Shown piece after piece: positions 62,238-64,000 of a stretch of DNA of 64,000 nt. The stretch comes from Lachnospiraceae bacterium. GTDB taxonomy: Bacteria; Bacillota; Clostridia; Lachnospirales; Lachnospiraceae. Positions within the stretch are counted from its first letter, which is position 1; each line of letters begins with the position of its first letter. The DNA is taken from NCBI GenBank assembly GCA_024682835.1, contig JAIKYU010000059.1, forward strand, positions 1-64,000, in the 5' to 3' direction. The notes below the pieces were generated by a model that was given only the letters and a program-made list of their open reading frames with translations, made no database searches and was not told the DNA's origin. The translations under genes and the position numbers were made by a program.

Positions 62238-63694
62238 TTAAATAACAATCGATTTTTATCAGAACCGTCTGCGGGCAGCACAACCAGTTGTGCATCCGTC
62301 AGACGGTTTTCTTCCATATCCAGCAGATTCTCCGATTCATCATGATCCAGATAGACACCGGTGAAATTCTCCACCTGAATGGCTTCCAGTTCCCCCAGCC
62401 GCGTATCCATCCAGTCCGTCACCTGATAGCCGGACAGGTCAAAGGAACCGGAAGCATCAGCCGGCAGAATGAACAGGGCAGGTTCACCGGCGGCGGCCGC
62501 CTTGCGCAGTCCGTTCTCAGGCACCAGCGCATCCAGCAGATTCCTGACCGCCGGATCCCCGATTGCCGCTCCGGTTCCGGAAAGATAAAGCACCGCATCA
62601 CCCAGTTCACGATCTGACCCAAGTACAACCAGTGCTTCCGAAAGCGATTTCGCTTCGGCCAGCATCTTTCCTTTCTGTGTGTCAAACTGCTCCGCTCGAT
62701 CCATCCAGAGACGGTATGCCTTATCCCCCCTGCGGTCCGGGACAGGGCACTCCTCGGAAATGAACCGGCCGACCCGGCGGGTCGTCTTCGTCATTCCCAG
62801 AAGATTCAGGTGTCCCTCATCATTGAAATCCGTCCGGAAATCCGCCGCCTCCTCCGTCAGCAGATCCAGGTACGGCACACACTCCGCCTCGGAGAGGGCA
62901 TGGAGGCGCGCAGCCGTCTGGCGATCCAGCGCAGTCGAATTACAAGGAAGAAAGGTGATTGCAGGCTGTATGCCACGCTCCCTGCAAAGAGCAAGAATCA
63001 TCTGCAGATAGGATTCCCCCAGATGAATCTCGTCCGTCAGCTCATCGTCTCCGTCCGGATGCGGAGCTGTCCGGTACTCCACCCTGGTTCTGATCTCTGC
63101 CCCGAGCAGACGATTCGTTTCCGGAGAATGCGCCCCATCCAGAAAATCATCCGATGTAAGAGAAGACCATCGATTGTGATAGAGGATAAACGGAAAAAGG
63201 AATTCCATCTGCAGCGACCTGTCAGCGATCAGATCCCGTACGGCGTAGATTTTGTTCCTGCTCAACGGGAAAACATCCATATTTAAATGCAGCTGGCTTA
63301 CAGCGGAAGCACGCTCCTCATCGTCATACTCCTCCGTCATCTGATCCAGATAATGATAATCCCGTTCCATCATATATCCGTCCACGACAACCAGCCGGGG
63401 AGAAAAAATATCCAACGCACAGAGAAGCTCATAGTAAGCCGCCGGCAGGATACTCCCGTGACCGCCGAGATTGTAACCGGCAATTCCGTATTCATCAAAC
63501 AGCTGAACCGGATTGATTCCGTTAATGACATGAGAAGAACCGATAAACAACACATCCGCACGCCCGGCAGCATACAGATCTGCGTATTTACGGACACTCT
63601 CCTTGCGTTCCACCACATGACACACCACAGTAAACGCAAGTACAAGAATCACCAGAAACAACAACCACTTGAACAGTGTCTTTCCTTTACGCAT
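62225..63694 (-). CDS. Membrane-anchored SGNH-like protein of unknown function
   Basis: 489 aa. One N-terminal membrane helix (about 8-27), then an extracytoplasmic domain with an SGNH-like block I (VLFIGSSHVINGINP), an internal ITFLPCNS strand, and a DEGHLNLLG motif that supplies Asp and His, as in DltD- or AlgJ-like acyltransferase partners. A further C-terminal domain of about 170 residues has no match that I know. A second SGNH gene is at 35963-36946. Its ATG lies close to a TTGACG-N17-TACCAT promoter-like pair with hardly any leader. Substrate unknown. Confidence 0.72.
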   Translation of the reverse strand: MRKGKTLFKWLLFLVILVLAFTVVCHVVERKESVRKYADLYAAGRADVLFIGSSHVINGINPVQLFDEYGIAGYNLGGHGSILPAAYYELLCALDIFSPRLVVVDGYMMERDYHYLDQMTEEYDDEERASAVSQLHLNMDVFPLSRNKIYAVRDLIADRSLQMEFLFPFILYHNRWSSLTSDDFLDGAHSPETNRLLGAEIRTRVEYRTAPHPDGDDELTDEIHLGESYLQMILALCRERGIQPAITFLPCNSTALDRQTAARLHALSEAECVPYLDLLTEEAADFRTDFNDEGHLNLLGMTKTTRRVGRFISEECPVPDRRGDKAYRLWMDRAEQFDTQKGKMLAEAKSLSEALVVLGSDRELGDAVLYLSGTGAAIGDPAVRNLLDALVPENGLRKAAAAGEPALFILPADASGSFDLSGYQVTDWMDTRLGELEAIQVENFTGVYLDHDESENLLDMEENRLTDAQLVVLPADGSDKNRLLFNYDP

Positions 63695-63725
63695 AATCCT
63701 ATGGTAGCCTGCATCCGACAGCCCG

Positions 63726-64000
63726 TCAAACCGGAAGCTGCCGGATCAGGAAAAACCCCTCCTCTCCCCGAGTGATCTTTGCCTTCCCGTCCGTTATCCG
63801 TGTGATGTTGCAGCAGATCCTTTCAATATCAGTCGATATTATATTTAGGCACACCTTCACATCCGCGCCATATTCGATATCATCCGTTATGATATTGTTT
63901 TGCCTGAAATAGTGCTGCAGTATCTGGAATCGGGTATAATCAATATCAATTGATATTTTTCTTCCGAATACCTGTTCCGCCTGGGGGGTATTGCTCAATC
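63726..64000 (-). CDS. YigZ/IMPACT-family protein, C-terminal part (5' end outside window)
   Basis: About 90 codons are visible, open to the right edge. The segment IDYTRFQILQHYF, DIEYGADVKV and ITDGKAKITRGEEGFF follows the pattern of the C-terminal DUF1949 (ferredoxin-like) domain of YigZ proteins, which are thought to act with ribosomes or bind nucleic acid. The N-terminal UPF0029 part would lie beyond the window. The stretch contains three exact copies of the 14-bp word within 131 bp and is notably AT-rich. Confidence 0.68.
   Translation of the reverse strand, partial: LSNTPQAEQVFGRKISIDIDYTRFQILQHYFRQNNIITDDIEYGADVKVCLNIISTDIERICCNITRITDGKAKITRGEEGFFLIRQLPV
63826..63956. repeat. Three RTAWCRNNYGWTAY copies inside the YigZ-like gene
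   Basis: Exact matches at 63826-63839 (ATATCAGTCGATAT), 63877-63890 (ATATCATCCGTTAT) and 63943-63956 (ATATCAATTGATAT). They encode the repeated peptide pattern I-(S/T)-x-D-I in frame with ATA codons. Confidence 0.65.

Noticed and set aside
1..64000. CRISPR array, prophage, transposon or tRNA genes
   Set aside because: I looked for regular spaced repeats, transposase or phage proteins and cloverleaf-like sequences and saw none. The 14-bp word is irregularly spaced apart from its two short arrays and does not look like CRISPR.

Overview
The window looks like a chromosomal segment of a Gram-positive anaerobe of the Clostridia, most likely a Lachnospiraceae-type bacterium with a fairly GC-rich genome. 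The grounds are the bactofilin/pyrH/frr/uppS/cdsA/dxr/rseP cluster, the infC-rpmI-rplT operon, AddAB instead of RecBCD, a ClpC gene led by a small GntR regulator, a purine pathway with a separate AICAR transformylase and a PurO-type IMP cyclohydrolase, a ThiT thiamine transporter, and a small protein next to radA that resembles a Lachnospiraceae family often labelled endosialidase. I see no rRNA, tRNA, CRISPR array, prophage or insertion sequence. Nearly all genes lie on the minus strand; only asnA, thiT, mntP and typA are on plus.

Layout, left to right (minus-strand operons are transcribed right to left). 1-7.3 kb: rseP (cut by the window edge), dxr, cdsA, uppS, frr, pyrH, bactofilin and a membrane polysaccharide deacetylase, i.e. 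isoprenoid and lipid carriers, UMP kinase, ribosome recycling and envelope shape. 7.3-15.1 kb: a lone CheY-like receiver, a radical-SAM enzyme coupled to an alpha-galactosidase and a GH2 beta-galactosidase, and PepD. 15.1-18.3 kb: rplT, rpmI and infC behind an attenuated leader, radA and a small conserved gene. 18.4-21.5 kb: clpC and its GntR regulator. 21.5-26.1 kb: purE-purM-purN-purD with an SH3-domain membrane protein at the end. 26.2-29.1 kb: response regulator, pyrF, pyrE and two small membrane proteins. 29.2-32.6 kb: a LytTR protein and a hybrid histidine kinase whose reading frame is broken at a G-run. 32.7-42.6 kb: valS followed by a tightly packed set: a 58-residue protein, a TPR membrane protein, an MBOAT O-acyltransferase with an SGNH partner, an 81-residue protein, RidA, a TPR lipoprotein and a PurF-like protein without the usual N-terminal cysteine. 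42.6-43.1 kb: an AT-rich gene-free gap. 43.1-56.6 kb: a nuclease-helicase fusion, asnA and thiT (plus), addA, addB, AICAR transformylase and IMP cyclohydrolase. 56.6-64 kb: TPR membrane protein, MATE exporter, mntP, typA, a membrane SGNH protein and the end of a YigZ-family gene.

Two sequence-level observations stand out. A 14-bp nearly palindromic word, RTAWCRNNYGWTAY, occurs exactly at least 14 times and with one mismatch at least 14 more times, far above the chance figure of less than one. It lies in gaps and inside genes, in more than one reading frame, and forms arrays of three in the gaps before the PurF-like and AICAR-transformylase genes. Second, several genes have a -10 box only 9-10 bases before their ATG and no Shine-Dalgarno sequence, which suggests leaderless mRNAs. 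All counts were made by eye, without a search tool.
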